Below, in pieces: positions 63,189 through 64,000 of a DNA stretch of 64,000 nt. Position numbers and translations under genes: made by a program. The stretch comes from Tridacna crocea (lineage: Eukaryota; Mollusca; Bivalvia; Cardiida; Cardiidae): positions 16,083,001-16,147,000 of the forward strand of contig OX031058.1 in NCBI GenBank assembly GCA_943736015.1, in the 5' to 3' direction. Below the pieces are notes generated by a model, which saw only the letters and a program-made list of their open reading frames with translations, was not told where the DNA came from and searched no databases. Numbering within the stretch: the first letter of the stretch is position 1; each line of letters opens with the position of its first letter.

Positions 63189-63334
63189 CTAAGGAGAAAA
63201 TTAAGATGTTTGTTGAATTTGTAACACAATTTAACCCTTTACCAAACAATCCCTGGGTCCGTATTCACAAACCATTCTTAAGAACATTCTTAGTCTTGTT
63301 CTTCAGAATTATTTATTTATCAGGAGGAAAAAGT

Positions 63335-63445
63335 ATTTGAGCCATAATCTGTGAAAAGAGGGCTTAATTGATTATTTTAATTAAAATTCTTGACCTATAG
63401 CAGCCTGCTCAGTCTGCACAGACTGATCTGGACCAAAACTTCTGC
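63335..63445. repeat. AGCCTG-type dispersed repeat fragment
   Basis: AATCTGTGAAAAGAGGGCTT then AGCAGCCTGCTCAGTCTGCA and CAGACTGATCTGG. Confidence 0.5.
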
Positions 63446-63599
63446 TTTTCGTGAATTTTTTTTTTAAAATCTTACAAAACAAAAGAATTGCTTGTATACA
63501 GGGATATAGCTTGATCTAAGCATTTTTTCTTTTGAAACAACGATTTCACATTTACTTCAAAATCAAAATCAAAGTTATAATCAAAGTGGCAAAGGCATT

Positions 63600-63750
63600 T
63601 TAACCCTTTACCAAACGACAAAATTTTAGGCTAGTCCACATTGAAAGCACCTGCAGACGTCAAACGTTAGTCAAAACTTGAAATTTGTTTCCAGCTGGGT
63701 AGAAAACATTGTGGGACGTAAAAACCAGGGATTGTTTGGTAAAGGGTTAA
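63600..63750 (+). mobile_element. TTAA MITE with palindrome deleted
   Basis: TTAACCCTTTACCAAACGAC start; AACATTGTGGGACGTAAAAA joins left core arm to the right end; GGTAAAGGGTTAA end. Confidence 0.92.
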
Positions 63751-63754
63751 AGAA

Positions 63755-63997
63755 AGGCATTCAGTTATAAAGGATAATTGTAGGAGCAGAAGAGAAAAAA
63801 GATTTTGGTGAAGTCAACAGGGTGGAGAACCTTGTATGTCTGACCATTAAAAATCAGTAGACCAAATCAATGATACCAAAGGAATTGGCTATACAAATGT
63901 GGATAAATTACAAACAAAAGAATTTGGAACTAGTAAGGTGTGTGGATGCCTCGACAATTATAAGCAGAAAACGTAAAACAATGCTGATTTGATTCAC
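63755..63997. other. intron sequence with no recognised feature
   Basis: No exon or MITE seen before the possible donor at the window end. Confidence 0.45.
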
Positions 63998-64000
63998 CTT
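63998..64000 (-). CDS. ccdc88: possible 3' end of the next upstream ccdc88 exon
   Basis: The last three bases read AAG on the minus strand, followed by GTGAAT, a usable donor. A phase-0 end here would fit the phase-0 entry of exon 63053-63188. Only three exon bases are visible, so this is a guess from the splice motif alone. Confidence 0.3.

Noticed and set aside
37201..62110. Many open frames encoding near-identical peptides such as KGENAGNQHFLLFPQCFLPF or MLVTSIFSFSHNVFYPS, looking like a protein family
   Set aside because: They are translations of the MITE core and arms on either strand. They lack consistent starts, and the palindrome simply yields open frames in several phases.

Overview
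The window is animal nuclear DNA, most likely from a bivalve mollusc (inference). It is AT-rich, has GT-AG introns and no bacterial signals. It carries dispersed repeats of the kind I associate with heterodont bivalves (Dreissena or Mya type): AGCCTG/CAGGCT palindromes, 'CAAGAGGGCC' elements ending in 'GGTGAGCTA', and elements bounded by GGATCC near a CATG. The species cannot be fixed from the sequence alone.

One real protein-coding gene dominates. It lies on the minus strand and runs from the right edge to a stop at 18689. Fourteen coding exons can be placed by splice signals with fully consistent reading phases: 63053-63188, 60314-61701, 59202-59332, 44287-44376, 41807-41926, 40593-40668, 39026-39796, 37205-37350, 35739-35874, 32809-32911, 25513-25674, 23810-23902, 21156-21286 and 18689-20188. 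They add up to 4983 nt, or 1660 codons plus a stop. The protein is the invertebrate counterpart of the CCDC88 family (Girdin/GIV and Daple): about 1000 residues of coiled coil, a basic/serine-rich linker, a G-alpha binding-and-activating (GBA) motif in its own small exon (21156-21286), and a proline-rich tail ending in the Daple-type PDZ ligand YGCV. The HOOK domain and the start lie beyond base 64000. The 14.8 kb intron between the third and fourth visible exons holds a candidate alternative first exon (46230-46354) next to a roughly 1 kb CpG-rich block (46554-47575).

About a third of the window, in introns and in the 3' flank alike, is one superfamily of palindromic MITEs. Each is about 200-230 bp, with TTAA at both ends, termini reading TTAACCC(A/T)TTACC, and a central near-perfect palindrome about 65 bp long around GCTGGTTACCAGC. 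The ends and the TTAA target suggest a piggyBac-type origin. About 115 copies or fragments are listed. In the entries '+' means the long arm (containing GCATTTGCAGACGAC) is on the left and '-' the reverse; the centre reads GGTTACC in '+' copies and GGTAACC in '-' copies. None interrupts a coding exon, but several lie within 10-40 nt of splice sites and one appears to supply the 3' splice site of exon 40593-40668.

The other notable element is a 529 bp terminal-repeat retrotransposon in miniature (41185-41713, minus strand). It has 206 bp LTRs differing by one base, a CCTCT target duplication, an 18 nt primer-binding site matching the tRNA-Pro type and a polypurine tract. Unusually, each LTR contains a tRNA-like segment with good pol III A and B boxes. 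It sits inside one of the MITEs.

Bases 1-18688 are 3' flank with no convincing gene, apart from a speculative first exon with an E2F-like site near 7.1-7.3 kb.
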